Position numbers and translations under genes: made by a program. The notes below the pieces were generated by a model. The model did not search any database and was not told where the DNA came from. It saw only the letters and a program-made list of their open reading frames with translations. This document shows, one piece after another, positions 6,206 through 6,778 of a DNA stretch of 6,778 nucleotides (position 1 is its first letter; the number at the start of each line of letters is the position of its first letter). Location: contig JAHEOI010000058.1 of the NCBI GenBank assembly GCA_018610125.1, positions 1-6,778 on the forward strand, given 5' to 3'. Source of the DNA: Verrucomicrobiota bacterium (lineage in GTDB: Bacteria; Verrucomicrobiota; Verrucomicrobiia; Limisphaerales; JAHEOI01).

Positions 6206-6778
6206 ATGAGCGAGCAACCGATTGACGTGACGACGCACCAGCGTATTGGCGAATTAGGCAAACGGGCTCTGGAAGGAGAGTCCATCGATCGAGAGGATGC
6301 CGAGTGGCTATTTGGGCTCGACTCTCAAGTGGATATCTTTGATCTTTTGTCTTGGGCAAACCGCATTCGCCAGCACTTCAAAGGGAATCAGATCCACCTT
6401 TGCTCGATTGTAAATGCCAAAGCCGGCTCCTGTTCCGAGAATTGCAGTTTTTGCTCTCAATCCTCGTTTTATCAGACGGACGCCCCGCAATATGGCTTTA
6501 TCGATCGAGAGCCGGTGCTGGAAGCGGCGGACGAAGCCAATCAAAACGGCATTACCGCACTCGGCTTGGTTGCGGCATGGCGAGGCCTCAAGCAAGGACC
6601 CTTGCTGGACCAGGTATGCGAGCGGATTCGTGAGCTGGCCGAAAGCGGCAAGGCCCGACCGGATGCCTCGCTTGGCCTCATCGAGGACTCCACGGTCGCT
6701 CATCGCCTCAAAGAAGCCGGCTTGAAGTGCTACAACCATAACTTGGAAACCTCACGTCGATATTTCCCGAAGCAATGC
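6206..6778 (+). CDS. bioB: Biotin synthase BioB, N-terminal 191 residues (3' end outside window)
   Basis: The frame stays open from ATG 6206 to the last base, so the gene is cut by the window; family members usually have about 310-350 residues. BioB is a radical SAM enzyme that inserts sulfur into dethiobiotin, the last step of biotin synthesis. The [4Fe-4S]/SAM motif is intact as CSENCSFC (Cys76, Cys80, Cys83) followed by SQSSFY. HLCSIVNAKAG (64-74), ASLGLIED (154-161) and CYNHNLETSRRYFPKQC (175-191) are clear BioB landmarks. Positions matching E. coli Cys97 and Cys128, ligands of its [2Fe-2S] cluster, appear to be Gly120 and Asp153, so the auxiliary cluster may differ. The start is uncertain: AAGG abuts ATG 6206 with no gap, and an in-frame GTG at 6197 would add three residues; a TAA at 6185-6187 rules out anything longer. 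No other biotin gene is in the window. Confidence 0.93.
   Translation, partial: MSEQPIDVTTHQRIGELGKRALEGESIDREDAEWLFGLDSQVDIFDLLSWANRIRQHFKGNQIHLCSIVNAKAGSCSENCSFCSQSSFYQTDAPQYGFIDREPVLEAADEANQNGITALGLVAAWRGLKQGPLLDQVCERIRELAESGKARPDASLGLIEDSTVAHRLKEAGLKCYNHNLETSRRYFPKQC

Noticed and set aside
6308..6739. 143-codon minus-strand and 103-codon plus-strand open frames over the end of the window
   Set aside because: Both overlap the continuous bioB frame, which carries the radical-SAM motif and runs off the edge; they are shadows.

Overview
The window shows seven protein-coding genes of a free-living, Gram-negative-type bacterium of moderately high G+C. It holds the end of a peptide ABC-transporter operon, a glycogen-debranching enzyme gene, a rhomboid protease gene on the opposite strand, and the start of a biotin synthase gene. 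There is no tRNA, rRNA, insertion sequence, CRISPR array or phage gene. The host lineage cannot be fixed from this sequence alone. The C-terminus of the OppB fragment and the style of the BioB fragment remind me of the Planctomycetes-Verrucomicrobia group, but this is an impression and not a result. Several starts lack a well-placed Shine-Dalgarno sequence, which is also seen in some of those lineages.

Region 1 (1-3330, + strand) is a tight operon, oppB(partial)-oppC-oppD-oppF. It encodes two inner-membrane permeases and two ATPases of a dipeptide/oligopeptide importer. Gaps are 3, about 30 and 6 bases, so the genes are almost certainly co-transcribed. The periplasmic binding protein (OppA/DppA) is not in the window and presumably lies upstream of oppB or elsewhere.

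Region 2 (3331-5531, + strand) is a 62-base spacer and then glgX, a GH13 debranching enzyme with all catalytic motifs intact. It may be read through from opp or have its own weak promoter; no terminator is visible in the spacer.

Region 3 (5544-6107, - strand) is a compact six-helix rhomboid protease that ends 12 bases from the end of glgX (convergent). Its start faces bioB across a 98-base divergent intergenic region.

Region 4 (6206-6778, + strand) is the first 191 codons of bioB, cut by the window edge. It keeps the radical-SAM CX3CX2C motif but has Gly and Asp where the E. coli enzyme has two of its [2Fe-2S] cysteine ligands. This is the most interesting observation here.

Apart from the opp operon the genes share no obvious pathway. 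They look like ordinary core metabolism and housekeeping, and I see no convincing sign of an undescribed multi-gene system.
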